Shown piece after piece: positions 41,008-51,200 of a stretch of 64,000 nucleotides of DNA. This stretch comes from an uncultured Bacteroides sp. Its GTDB lineage: Bacteria; Bacteroidota; Bacteroidia; Bacteroidales; Bacteroidaceae. Both the position numbers and the translations under genes were made by a program. Location: contig CASENM010000023.1 in assembly GCA_949289295.1 (NCBI GenBank), positions 1 through 64,000 of the forward strand, given 5' to 3'. The notes beneath the pieces are model-generated. The model worked only from the letters and a program-made list of their open reading frames with translations, had not been told where the DNA came from and made no database searches. Position 1 is the first letter of the stretch. Each line of letters starts with the position of its first letter.

Positions 41008-41712
41008 CTATCCGATTAACTCCAGAATTCTTTTTTCTGATGCTTCCGGTACTATCCGCTGAAAATGTCTGTATATTTTCCAATATGATTCTTCCGGTGT
41101 ACAGGAAACACCCAAATGCCCGTAGAGATTTTCAGGAGTCGTATAACGGGCTACACCCCATCCATAAGAATTGCCATGCCGATCAGTATTATATTCAAAA
41201 TCAGCAATGACAACCTGCAGTCTCATCATCAGGCGCGTCAAAATCGGTTCAAGAGATATTTTCCCCTGGTCTGGAATCTGATCTACCAAATCAATAGCCA
41301 TTCGACATTTCCGCCCTTTGGCAAATCCAAGCAAACGGCGTAGTTCCCTTACAGTCACACCGCTTTCCGTATAAATAGTCTGAAGCACTACATCATCCAG
41401 AGCTGCAGTATCTTCATCCTTTGCATAATGTCTGGAACGCCGATAATTCATCAAGTCCGGCAACCATTTCAAACTTACATAACCTGCTTTTCGGTTAAAC
41501 AATTTACCATACGCACAGTGACCTTCTCTGAGAACCGGACCTTTCCACTCCCAAGGCCCCTCCTCTCCGGAAAACCAATATTCCGAAGCTGTACGCTCTT
41601 CAATAGAAAAGCCAGGTATGCCACATCGGAAAAACGGAAGAAAACCAAGTTCCAGCACCTGTCTTTCCATATCTTCTGCACAACGGATTCTGTCCTTATC
41701 TGATATAATCAT
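41008..41712 (-). CDS. AlkZ-related protein of unknown function
   Basis: A 234-residue soluble protein without signal peptide. The middle and C-terminal parts resemble the winged-helix AlkZ/YcaQ-like DNA glycosylase family (EGPWEWKGPVLREGHCAYGK, KWLPDLMNYRRSRH, ESGVTVRELRRLLGF) and match proteins annotated AlkZ-related. Typical AlkZ enzymes are longer (~380-400 residues) and carry a QxQ catalytic motif that I do not see, so activity is uncertain. The gene is monocistronic with a -7-like TATATTTG at 41733-41740, divergent from the DUF4838 gene. Confidence 0.6.
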   Translation of the reverse strand: MIISDKDRIRCAEDMERQVLELGFLPFFRCGIPGFSIEERTASEYWFSGEEGPWEWKGPVLREGHCAYGKLFNRKAGYVSLKWLPDLMNYRRSRHYAKDEDTAALDDVVLQTIYTESGVTVRELRRLLGFAKGRKCRMAIDLVDQIPDQGKISLEPILTRLMMRLQVVIADFEYNTDRHGNSYGWGVARYTTPENLYGHLGVSCTPEESYWKIYRHFQRIVPEASEKRILELIG

Positions 41713-41732
41713 GTATTGATTCGTTTAAAGAA

Positions 41733-41740
41733 CAAATATA
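41733..41740 (-). promoter_or_regulatory. -7 box of the AlkZ-related gene
   Basis: TATATTTG on the minus strand, 20 bp upstream of the ATG. The divergent DUF4838 gene has a near-match TACCTTTA at 41782-41789. Confidence 0.5.
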
Positions 41741-41849
41741 ATTTTTTTTTGCCATAAAGGTTCAGTTCTCGCGAAAAACCTTACCTTTATGCAAATGATA
41801 TATAAAAAGGAATCTTCATAAAAGTATTATTAGATTAATGTATTGAATT

Positions 41850-44042
41850 ATGGACAAAATTTCATGGAAAGTATTGGCTGTTCTCATGTGCCTGACAGGT
41901 TGGATACGGCCAATATACGGACAGTTGACAGTAGTAAAAAACAAAAAACCTGCAACTCGGATTGTAATATCTGACACATCGGATAATGTCCGACAAGCTG
42001 CAGATTTATTAAACGACTTTATATGCCGGATCAGTCAGGCAAACCTACCTATCACGCTTGGCCGTTCGGCAAAGAGCGGCGATATTGTGCTTTGCGAATC
42101 GGCCGAATTGGAAGAAGATGCTTTTCAAATTCAAACAACCGACAATTGCCTCCGCATCTCCGGGAACGGGAAAGGAGTCATCTATGGCGTGATTTCATTG
42201 CTAGAACAAAATCTGGGCGTTTCTTATTATGCCGCACATTCCTGCACATATCCCCAAAAAGAAACCATCGAATTGCCGGTAATCAATCGAAAAGAAGTGC
42301 CAGCCTTCCGCTATCGGCAAACATTCAGTTATGGCAATACCGACCCGGTTTATAAACTTTGGTTCCGTCTGGAAGAACCGGAGGAGGTCTTTATTGACGG
42401 CATGTGGGTGCATACTTTCAACCGGATTCTTCCAGCATCAGTATACGGAGAAAAACATCCGGAATATTATTCATTTATCAACGGGAAACGACGCCCGGGC
42501 GACAACAGCCAATGGTGCCTCACGAACCCTGACCTGTTTGACGCGGTAGTACATCAGCTGGATTCCATTTTCAAGGCGAATCCCGACATGAGAATGATTT
42601 CTGTCAGTCAGAATGACGGGAACAATACCAACTGCTCCTGTCCTGAATGCAAGAAGGTGGATGAGTACGAAGGTTCTCCTTCGGGTAATATCATCCGGTT
42701 CCTGAACAAATTAGCCGCCCATTATCCCGACAAAGAGTTCTCTACCCTGGCCTACCTGTATTCCATGCAGCCCCCGAAGCATGTGAAGCCTCTTCCGAAT
42801 GTAAATATCATGCTGTGCGACATTGACTGCAAACGGGAAGTACCATTGACCGACAATGAGTCAGGACGTTATTTTGTGAAGGCACTGGAAGGCTGGTCCC
42901 GTATCTCGGACAACATTTTTGTGTGGGACTACGGCATCAATTTCGACAATATTGTCTCACCTTTCCCGAATTTTCATATTTTACAGAAAAATATCCAACT
43001 GTTCAGGGACAATCATGTGACCATGCATTTCTCGCAGGTGAACGGCATACGCGGCGGCGACTTTTCCGAAATGCGCGCTTATATGATTGCCAAACTGATG
43101 TGGAACCCGGACGCGGACGCTGATTCACTGATGCAAACTTTCATGAAAGGATATTACGGTGCGGCTGCCCCGTATCTTTATCAGTATCAGAAAATCATGC
43201 AAGGAGCCTTGTTGGCGAGCGGGCAGCCTTTATGGATTTATGATTCGCCTATTTCACATAAAAAGGGGATGTTGAATCCTGCTTTACTGAAGACCTATGA
43301 CGAGCTGTTCGACAAGGCAGAAAAAGCCGTCTCCTCCGACACGATGTTGTTGAACAGAGTGCGCCTTTCCCGCCTACCTTTACAATATTCCAAACTGGAG
43401 ATAGCACGTACGGAAACAGATTCAGACAAATCTGCCGTAAAAAATCTGCTGGAATTGTTTGAGAAACGTACATCCCAACTTGGTGTAACTTCATTGAATG
43501 AACGCAATAACCGCCCCGACGAATATTGCATATTATACAGGGAACGCTTCCTTCCCCAGAAAGAACGCAGCAAAGCTTCCGATGCCAAAGTCAGGTGGAT
43601 TATTCCTCCTCAGGAGAAATATCTGGCTTTGGGAGACACAGCACTTACCGACGGACTTTTTGGGGGAACAACGTATGTGGAAAGTTGGGTAGGATGGAAC
43701 GGTACAGATGCCTCCTTCATTCTTGATTTGGGCGAGGAGAAAGAATTCACCCGTATCGAAACCGATTTCCTGCATCAATTGGGCGCATGGATTCTTCTAC
43801 CTGCCGGCGGAACTTATGCCGTTTCTTCGGACAACAAGAATTATCGGCCATTCGGAACATTCCAGTTTGCCGAAGACAGGGATTTGCGAGTGAAGTTTGT
43901 AAAAGGAACAGCTCATTCTGACAAGCCTGTCAAAGCCCGCTATATAAAAGTGGATGTAAAAGGAATCGGCATGTGTCCGTCATGGCATTATGGAGTAGGT
44001 TATCCGGCATGGTTCTTTATGGATGAAGTCAGCGTATATTAA
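41850..44042 (+). CDS. DUF4838 protein with glycosidase-like N-terminal domain and C-terminal F5/8-type module
   Basis: A 730-residue exported protein (signal cleaved after IRPIYG). Residues ~25-125 look like the alpha-beta domain that precedes the catalytic barrel in alpha-glucuronidases and hexosaminidases (RIVISDTSDNVRQAADLLND, then GKGVIYGVISLLEQNLGVSY). The central DUF4838 region (~130-450) has a barrel-like pattern with the conserved MISVSQNDGNNTNCSCPECK and the acidic WDYGINFDNI segment. The C-terminal ~130 residues resemble a discoidin/F5/8-type carbohydrate-binding domain (DASFILDLGEEKEFTRIETD, ending WFFMDEVSVY). Probably a carbohydrate-active protein, but no activity is established for DUF4838 and no PUL partner is adjacent. 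Confidence 0.82.
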   Translation: MDKISWKVLAVLMCLTGWIRPIYGQLTVVKNKKPATRIVISDTSDNVRQAADLLNDFICRISQANLPITLGRSAKSGDIVLCESAELEEDAFQIQTTDNCLRISGNGKGVIYGVISLLEQNLGVSYYAAHSCTYPQKETIELPVINRKEVPAFRYRQTFSYGNTDPVYKLWFRLEEPEEVFIDGMWVHTFNRILPASVYGEKHPEYYSFINGKRRPGDNSQWCLTNPDLFDAVVHQLDSIFKANPDMRMISVSQNDGNNTNCSCPECKKVDEYEGSPSGNIIRFLNKLAAHYPDKEFSTLAYLYSMQPPKHVKPLPNVNIMLCDIDCKREVPLTDNESGRYFVKALEGWSRISDNIFVWDYGINFDNIVSPFPNFHILQKNIQLFRDNHVTMHFSQVNGIRGGDFSEMRAYMIAKLMWNPDADADSLMQTFMKGYYGAAAPYLYQYQKIMQGALLASGQPLWIYDSPISHKKGMLNPALLKTYDELFDKAEKAVSSDTMLLNRVRLSRLPLQYSKLEIARTETDSDKSAVKNLLELFEKRTSQLGVTSLNERNNRPDEYCILYRERFLPQKERSKASDAKVRWIIPPQEKYLALGDTALTDGLFGGTTYVESWVGWNGTDASFILDLGEEKEFTRIETDFLHQLGAWILLPAGGTYAVSSDNKNYRPFGTFQFAEDRDLRVKFVKGTAHSDKPVKARYIKVDVKGIGMCPSWHYGVGYPAWFFMDEVSVY

Positions 44043-44068
44043 AGAGAAAACGCTTCAGAAACAGGAAT

Positions 44069-44116
44069 GAAGTGAAAAATCTTGTAAGCATCGGTTTGTA
44101 CAAGATTTTTCACTTC
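44069..44116. terminator. Bidirectional terminator with perfect 18-bp arms
   Basis: GAAGTGAAAAATCTTGTA (44069-44086) and TACAAGATTTTTCACTTC (44099-44116) are exact complements around a 12-nt loop, between the convergent DUF4838 and murF genes. Confidence 0.8.
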
Positions 44117-44208
44117 ATTTATATAAGATAAGACTGATAGAAAAACTTCTTGTTCAGGCAACCGCAACTGTATATGCAGTCTTTTTCGAACGGAGACTGA
44201 CAGAATGA

Positions 44209-45540
44209 TTAAAGCTCCGGCAACAACGATTCCAAATTCATACTATGCGAACCTTTCAGAAGGACAAGACAGCCTTCAGGGTGCATTTCCCGGAGCAATC
44301 GGGCAGCAGAAGCGGCATCCGGACAATTTTCTACAGAAAAATTTTCTGATTCCGATGCTTGTTTGAATTCAGGGCCGACCACAATCAACCGGTCAAATCC
44401 AAGACAGGCCGCCAAACGAAGGATGCGACGATGCTCACTTCCCGACACCTCACCAAGTTCTTTCATGTCACCCAACACTGCCATCTTATGCAGCGCATTC
44501 ATCTGAGCGAAATTATGTAATGCCGCCTCCATACTCGCAGGATTGGCATTATAGGCATCGGCTACCACCCGGTTGCGCCCTGTATCCACCAAACGCGAAC
44601 GTCCTCCAACCGGCTCATAATTCGCCAATCCCAGACAAATGTCTTCAGGACGTACTCCGAAACGCACTCCCACGGCGCAAGCAGCCAATGCATTGGAAAG
44701 ATTATAAGCACCCACCAGACGCGTATGCACCTCATAGTGCCTTTCCGGGTTAGACCTTACGTGCCATCTGAACGAAAAACAACCGTCAGACTGATTACAA
44801 TCCAAAATTTCTCCATATACCGCCGCACCTTCTCCAATGCTGTATGTCACGACATCCAAGCCCGCGGCCATCATCGAAAGACGGGTATCACCCGCATTGA
44901 GGAAAACTTGTGAACCGGGACGTGAACGAAGAAAATCATACAATTCTCCTTTCGTACGTGCCACACCCTCTATCGAACCAAATCCCTGCAGATGGGCACC
45001 GCCTATATTGGTGATGATGCCGAAATCGGGCTCGGCCACTTCCGTCAGACGGGAAATATCGCCCGGATGGCTCGCCCCCATTTCAATGATGCCAAACTCA
45101 TGGTCCGGACGCAGGCGCAACAATGTAAGGGGCACACCGATATCATTGTTCAAATTGCCTTCCGTAGCCAATACCCGATAACGACGGGAAAGCACCGCAC
45201 GAAGCAACTCTTTTGTAGTCGTTTTGCCGTTAGTACCCGTCACAGCAATCAGCGGTGTGCCCAAACGGCGACGGTGCTCACGTGCCAGCATACGCAAAGC
45301 TTCCAAGCCGTTATCTACCAGGAAATACCGGTTGTCCCCTCCTTTAGGAATTACATTTACATCGTCTACCACGGCCCGGGAGCATCCGCCCTCAAGAGCT
45401 TGGGCGGCAAAACGGTTACCGTCAAAATTAGAACCTTTCAGTGCCACAAACATTGCACCCTCCACAGGTCGGCGACTGTCAGTCACTACTCCCCCCGGAC
45501 ATGAAAGAAACAGGCGGTAGAGCATGTCGATGTCCGTCAT
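44209..45540 (-). CDS. murF: UDP-N-acetylmuramoyl-tripeptide--D-alanyl-D-alanine ligase
   Basis: A 443-residue Mur ligase that adds D-Ala-D-Ala to UDP-MurNAc-tripeptide in the cytoplasm. The N-terminal UDP-binding domain (SCPGGVVTDSRRPVEGAMFV) is followed by the ATP-binding P-loop VTGTNGKTTTKELL (about residues 99-112), the central-domain NNDIGVPLTLLRL and IIEMGASHPGDI motifs, and the C-terminal domain with VVADAYNANPASMEAAL and the DxK-type AVLGDMKELGE. Lys/Asn/Asp motif order is that of MurF rather than MurC/D/E. It is translated 3 bp after trpS on the same strand, an unusual pairing but consistent with shared housekeeping expression. Confidence 0.94.
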   Translation of the reverse strand: MTDIDMLYRLFLSCPGGVVTDSRRPVEGAMFVALKGSNFDGNRFAAQALEGGCSRAVVDDVNVIPKGGDNRYFLVDNGLEALRMLAREHRRRLGTPLIAVTGTNGKTTTKELLRAVLSRRYRVLATEGNLNNDIGVPLTLLRLRPDHEFGIIEMGASHPGDISRLTEVAEPDFGIITNIGGAHLQGFGSIEGVARTKGELYDFLRSRPGSQVFLNAGDTRLSMMAAGLDVVTYSIGEGAAVYGEILDCNQSDGCFSFRWHVRSNPERHYEVHTRLVGAYNLSNALAACAVGVRFGVRPEDICLGLANYEPVGGRSRLVDTGRNRVVADAYNANPASMEAALHNFAQMNALHKMAVLGDMKELGEVSGSEHRRILRLAACLGFDRLIVVGPEFKQASESENFSVENCPDAASAARLLREMHPEGCLVLLKGSHSMNLESLLPEL

Positions 45541-45543
45541 GAC

Positions 45544-46691
<1,148 letters not shown>

Positions 46692-46706
<15 letters not shown>

Positions 46707-46722
46707 ATAAATCGTTTCTTTG
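46692..46722 (+). promoter_or_regulatory. Promoter of carB
   Basis: TTTG (46692-46695) is followed after exactly 19 bp by TTTCTTTG (46715-46722), a near-consensus pair, 46 bp before the carB ATG. It overlaps the trpS promoter on the opposite strand. Confidence 0.65.
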
Positions 46723-46768
46723 CATAAAGTCCTTTGAATATACAACCATAAAAAATCTATATCAACGC

Positions 46769-49700
46769 ATGAAGAAGAAATTGAAAAAAGTACTGGTGCT
46801 TGGCTCAGGCGCTTTAAAAATCGGCCAAGCTGGCGAATTCGACTACTCTGGTTCACAAGCATTGAAAGCCCTTCGTGAAGAAGGCATACGTTCGGTGCTG
46901 ATCAATCCGAATATAGCCACAATCCAAACCTCTGAAGGCATAGCCGACCAAGTATATTTCCAGCCGGTCACCCCTCATTTCGTCACTGAAATCATCAAGA
47001 AAGAACGCCCGGACGGCATTCTTCTGGCATTTGGCGGACAGACTGCATTAAACTGCGGTACAGCTCTTTATCAGTCTGGAGTATTGAAAGAATACGGGGT
47101 GGAAGTATTGGGAACTTCCGTAGAAGCAATTATGAATACGGAAGACCGTGACCTTTTCGTCAAGAAACTGAAAGAAGTGGATTTGAAAACACCGGTCAGC
47201 CAGGCTGTCTGCAACATGCAGGAGGCTCTTGAAGCCGCCCGCAAAATCGGCTATCCGGTCATGATCCGTTCTGCATACGCTTTAGGCGGATTGGGCAGCG
47301 GTATCTGCCCTGACGAAGAGAAGTTCATTGAACTGGCAGAAAGTGCCTTCACGTTCTCTCCGCAGATTCTGGTAGAAGAATCATTGAAGGGATGGAAAGA
47401 AATTGAATTTGAAGTGATCCGCGATGCCAATGACCACTGTTTTACCGTAGCAAGCATGGAAAACTTCGACCCGTTAGGCATCCACACGGGAGAATCGATT
47501 GTGGTCGCCCCTACCTGCTCGTTGACGGAAGATGAAGTGGCACTGCTGCAAGACTTGTCCAAACAATGTATCCGTCACCTCAACATTGTAGGAGAATGCA
47601 ATATTCAATATGCATTCAACGCCGACACCAACGACTACCGCATCATCGAAGTCAATGCACGGCTCAGCCGTTCATCGGCCCTTGCATCAAAAGCGACAGG
47701 TTATCCGCTGGCTTTTGTGGCTGCAAAAATTGCATTGGGATATACATTGGATGAAATCGGCGAAATGGGCACTCCCAATTCAGCCTATGTCGCTCCGGCA
47801 CTCGATTACATCATCTGTAAAATCCCTCGCTGGGATTTGAACAAATTTGCAGGTGTATCCCACCGTATCGGCTCCAGCATGAAGTCAGTCGGTGAAATCA
47901 TGTCCATCGGACGTACATTCGAGGAAATCATCCAGAAAGGCCTCCGGATGATCGGACAAGGCATGCATGGATTTGTAGGGAACGACCACACTAAGTTCAC
48001 CAACCTTGATGATGAGCTGGCCAATCCGACCGACCTCCGTATCTTTGCTATCGCACAGGCATTGGAAGAAGAATATACCATCGAACGAATCTACGAACTG
48101 ACCAAGATTGACCCATGGTTCATAGGCAAGCTGAAAAACATTGTCGACTTCAAGACCAAACTTCTTTCCTACAATTCTCTGGAAGAGATTACTCCCGAAG
48201 TTATGCGCGAAGCCAAGATTTTAGGTTTCTCCGACTTCCAGATTGCCCGCTTCGTCTTGAAACCGAAAGCAGGGAACATGGAAAAAGAAAATCTTGCCGT
48301 ACGTGCATACAGAAAGAAATTGGGTGTCTTGCCGGCCGTAAAACGTATCAACACAGTAGCCTCCGAACATCCGGAACTGACCAACTATCTGTATATGACA
48401 TACTCCGTGGAAGGTTATGACATCAACTATTATAAAAATGAAAAATCGGTAGTTGTCCTCGGATCGGGAGCTTACCGCATCGGTTCATCCGTTGAGTTCG
48501 ACTGGTGTTCGGTAAATGCCATTCAGACAGCCCGCAAACTGGGTTACAAATCGATTATGATTAACTATAATCCGGAAACCGTGTCTACGGACTATGACAT
48601 GTGCGACCGCCTGTATTTCGACGAACTTTCTTTCGAACGGGTACTCGATGTCATCGACCTGGAACAGCCACGGGGTGTCATTGTTTCTGTAGGCGGACAA
48701 ATTCCGAACAATCTGGCCATGAAGCTCTACCGCCAGTCTGTACCTATCCTCGGAACTTCACCGGTTTCCATAGACCGTGCGGAAAACCGCAATAAATTCT
48801 CTGCCATGCTCGACCAGCTAGGCATCGACCAGCCCGCGTGGCAAGAACTTACCAGTCTGGACGACGTGAAAGCTTTCGTCGAGAAAGTGGGTTATCCTGT
48901 ACTGGTCCGTCCGTCATACGTCTTGAGCGGTGCGGCAATGAATGTTTGCTACGATGAAGAAGAACTTACCCGTTTCTTGCAGATGGCCAGCGAAGTATCG
49001 AAAGAATACCCGGTCGTTGTGTCTCAATTCATGCAGAACACAAAAGAAATAGAGTTCGATGCCGTTGCACAGAATGGTGAAATTGTAGAATATGCCATCT
49101 CCGAACACATTGAGTATGCCGGTGTCCATTCAGGTGATGCCACTCTGGTATTCCCGGCTCAGCATATCTATTTTGCCACCGCACGCCAAATCAAGAAGAT
49201 AAGCCGCCAGATAGCCAAAGAACTGAATATCTCCGGACCGTTCAACATCCAGTATCTGGCACGGAAAAACGAAGTGAAAGTCATCGAATGCAACCTGCGT
49301 GCCTCACGCAGTTTCCCCTTCGTATCAAAAGTACTGAAACACAATCTGATCGAAACAGCCACACGCATCATGCTGGATGCTCCGTATGCACACCCGGACA
49401 AATCGGAATTCGACATCGACTGGATTGGCGTGAAAGCCTCGCAGTTCTCGTTCGCCCGTCTGCAAAATGCTGACCCCGTTTTAGGTGTTGACATGTCATC
49501 TACAGGCGAAGTCGGCTGTTTGGGCGATGATTTCAACGAAGCCTTGCTGAATGCGATGATTGCCACAGGTTACAAGATTCCGGAAAAGAGTATCCTGCTT
49601 TCATCCGGTGCCACAAAATCGAAGGTGGACCTGCTCGATGCCAGCCAAATGCTCAGCAAAAAAGGATATAAGATTTATGCGACGGCAGGTACTGCCACAT

Positions 49701-49993
49701 TCCTGAACGCACACGGGATTCCGACGACTCCTGTATTCTGGCCTGATGAACGTCCGAATGCGGAAAACAATGTAATGAAAATGATTGCAGACCATAAATT
49801 TGACCTGATTGTCAATATCCCGAAAAATCATTCCAAACGCGAGCTTACCAACGGATACCGCATTCGTCGAGGAGCCATCGACCATAACATTCCGTTGATT
49901 ACGAACGCACGTCTGGCCAAGGCCTTTATCGAGGCTTTCTGCGAAATGAGACTGGAGGATATTCAAATCAAGAGCTGGCAGGAATATAAGTAA
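46769..49993 (+). CDS. carB: Carbamoyl-phosphate synthase large subunit
   Basis: A complete 1074-residue CarB, making carbamoyl phosphate from bicarbonate, glutamine-derived ammonia and two ATP for pyrimidines and arginine. The first synthetase half starts VLVLGSGALKIGQAGEFDYS and has the ATP-grasp motif around GKATGYPLAFVAAKIALGYT-like TGYPLAFVAAKIALG. The second half repeats the nucleotide-binding start (VVLGSGAYRIGSSVEFDWCS). The C-terminal ~130 residues are the MGS-like allosteric domain (SKKGYKIYATAGTATFLNAH). The glutaminase subunit CarA is not adjacent, so the subunits are encoded apart. Its 3' end is followed by the hairpin repeat array at 50036. Confidence 0.96.
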   Translation: MKKKLKKVLVLGSGALKIGQAGEFDYSGSQALKALREEGIRSVLINPNIATIQTSEGIADQVYFQPVTPHFVTEIIKKERPDGILLAFGGQTALNCGTALYQSGVLKEYGVEVLGTSVEAIMNTEDRDLFVKKLKEVDLKTPVSQAVCNMQEALEAARKIGYPVMIRSAYALGGLGSGICPDEEKFIELAESAFTFSPQILVEESLKGWKEIEFEVIRDANDHCFTVASMENFDPLGIHTGESIVVAPTCSLTEDEVALLQDLSKQCIRHLNIVGECNIQYAFNADTNDYRIIEVNARLSRSSALASKATGYPLAFVAAKIALGYTLDEIGEMGTPNSAYVAPALDYIICKIPRWDLNKFAGVSHRIGSSMKSVGEIMSIGRTFEEIIQKGLRMIGQGMHGFVGNDHTKFTNLDDELANPTDLRIFAIAQALEEEYTIERIYELTKIDPWFIGKLKNIVDFKTKLLSYNSLEEITPEVMREAKILGFSDFQIARFVLKPKAGNMEKENLAVRAYRKKLGVLPAVKRINTVASEHPELTNYLYMTYSVEGYDINYYKNEKSVVVLGSGAYRIGSSVEFDWCSVNAIQTARKLGYKSIMINYNPETVSTDYDMCDRLYFDELSFERVLDVIDLEQPRGVIVSVGGQIPNNLAMKLYRQSVPILGTSPVSIDRAENRNKFSAMLDQLGIDQPAWQELTSLDDVKAFVEKVGYPVLVRPSYVLSGAAMNVCYDEEELTRFLQMASEVSKEYPVVVSQFMQNTKEIEFDAVAQNGEIVEYAISEHIEYAGVHSGDATLVFPAQHIYFATARQIKKISRQIAKELNISGPFNIQYLARKNEVKVIECNLRASRSFPFVSKVLKHNLIETATRIMLDAPYAHPDKSEFDIDWIGVKASQFSFARLQNADPVLGVDMSSTGEVGCLGDDFNEALLNAMIATGYKIPEKSILLSSGATKSKVDLLDASQMLSKKGYKIYATAGTATFLNAHGIPTTPVFWPDERPNAENNVMKMIADHKFDLIVNIPKNHSKRELTNGYRIRRGAIDHNIPLITNARLAKAFIEAFCEMRLEDIQIKSWQEYK

Positions 49994-50035
49994 CTGATTG
50001 TCTGGCCATATTCCATAGAAGAAAAAAATATCCGG

Positions 50036-50123
50036 AAAACGTTTGGACGTTTCATTTAAAACGTCCAAACGTTTTATCCAAAACGCCTTGACGTTTTAAA
50101 TGAAACGTCAAGGCGTTTTTTCG
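50036..50123. repeat. 22-bp tandem palindromic repeat array, locus C (4 units)
   Basis: Units at 50036-50057, 50058-50079, 50080-50101 and 50102-50123. The core of unit 1 is the exact complement of that of unit 2 (17-bp stem), and unit 3 of unit 4 (17-bp stem), giving two tandem hairpins. The second is followed by TTTTCG and probably terminates carB. Same family as loci A (16707) and B (30433). Confidence 0.8.
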
Positions 50124-50315
50124 TCTGAAACACCGTTCACGCAACTTTCCCCCGTCCTTCCCGTAAACTCTATTCCTCTCCTTCAAAAGCCAAGACAGCC
50201 ATTCCCCGTCATTCCAGATAAAGGTATCCGATTGTGGTAAGGTAACGCTTCAGCAAATGCGGAAAGTTGCATTGCCCTGCATTCTCCACTGGAATAAGGG
50301 AAAGCCGCCATAAAA

Positions 50316-50374
50316 CCGGATACGGAGGCACAAAAACACGGAGCTTTCCCTTTTCGTGCCTCCGTATTCCCCGG
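50316..50374 (-). terminator. Hairpin behind the TlpA-type gene
   Basis: ATACGGAGGCAC (50320-50331) and GTGCCTCCGTAT (50356-50367) are perfect 12-bp arms with a T-rich loop-side stretch on the minus strand. It sits 3 bp past the stop codon. The rest of 50124-50315 shows no gene. Confidence 0.6.
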
Positions 50375-50376
50375 AA

Positions 50377-50895
50377 TCATTGTGCAAGCGCCTGCGCTAT
50401 CGCCTCCATCAGCTTCTGGAACTCAGCCTTCGTGTAGCCTACAGACGAATAGACCAGTCTGCCGTCTTTTCCGAACAGATAGGCACGCGGAATGGTATTG
50501 TCCGCAAAAAGGGAATACGCTTCACGCTTCGGGTCGGGATAAAGCGGAAAACTGAACTTCTTGCGCGCGTTGTACTTCTCCAGGTCAGCCTCGGTGTGCT
50601 CACGGCCGATGACCAGGAGCCTGAAATCCTTGTTGTCCTTATATTCCGGCCACAACGTTTTCTGCACCTCCGCCAGTTCCAGCTGGCAAGGGCCGCACCA
50701 AGTGGCGAAAAGGCTGACCAGCACGACTTTTCCTTTCAGGTCAGCCGGAACCACATCCCCATATTTCTGCGAATGCAGGCTGAAAGCCGGAAGCGCGTCA
50801 CCTGCCTTGATTTTCTCCTCACCCGAAGCCTGGGCATACACCTGTGTCGCGCACAAAGAGACGGCGCACAACAATACTGCGATAAACTTCCTCAT
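50377..50895 (-). CDS. TlpA family periplasmic thioredoxin-like protein
   Basis: A 172-residue exported thiol-disulfide oxidoreductase. The upstream frame is open for another 75 codons, but the ATG at 50895 begins a clean signal peptide (MRKFIAVLLCAVSLCATQVY). The thioredoxin fold has the active site WCGPC with Cys67 and Cys70 (SLFATWCGPCQLELAEVQKT) and the cis-Pro region (ADNTIPRAYLFGKDGRLVYS). TlpA proteins reduce periplasmic disulfides, for example in cytochrome c maturation or copper handling. Monocistronic and divergent from the TonB receptor gene; the ~305-bp gap between them contains GAAACA-type direct repeats. Confidence 0.88.
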   Translation of the reverse strand: MRKFIAVLLCAVSLCATQVYAQASGEEKIKAGDALPAFSLHSQKYGDVVPADLKGKVVLVSLFATWCGPCQLELAEVQKTLWPEYKDNKDFRLLVIGREHTEADLEKYNARKKFSFPLYPDPKREAYSLFADNTIPRAYLFGKDGRLVYSSVGYTKAEFQKLMEAIAQALAQ

Positions 50896-51200
50896 ATCAT
50901 TTCTTTTTTTAATGTCCAACGCTACAAAGTTATCTGAAAACACGGAAAATCCGCACGGACCACCCGCTTTGTAAGCTGTTTTAACATTAAATGAATGTCC
51001 GCGACACCAATACAGGGCGGGACCGGCTGCAACAGGAACGTAAAACCGGAAACAGGAACGAAACATTCTGAAACAGCAATGCAATATTCTGAAACACAAC
51101 AGAAACCTGTATTTAAACACTTATTCATCTCCATGATATGACACTGTAACCACAACCCTCGAAATTTGCAACCGGAAAAACAAAGCATCGAGATTAAATA
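50896..51200. other. 305-bp intergenic region with direct repeats before the TonB receptor gene
   Basis: Near 51025-51115 the sequence repeats GAAACAGGAACG-like words (three to four copies), and ATTCTGAAACA occurs twice about 26 bp apart. A weak -7-like AAATTTG lies at 51162-51168. No small gene is supported. The repeats could be binding sites for a regulator of the receptor gene. Confidence 0.4.
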
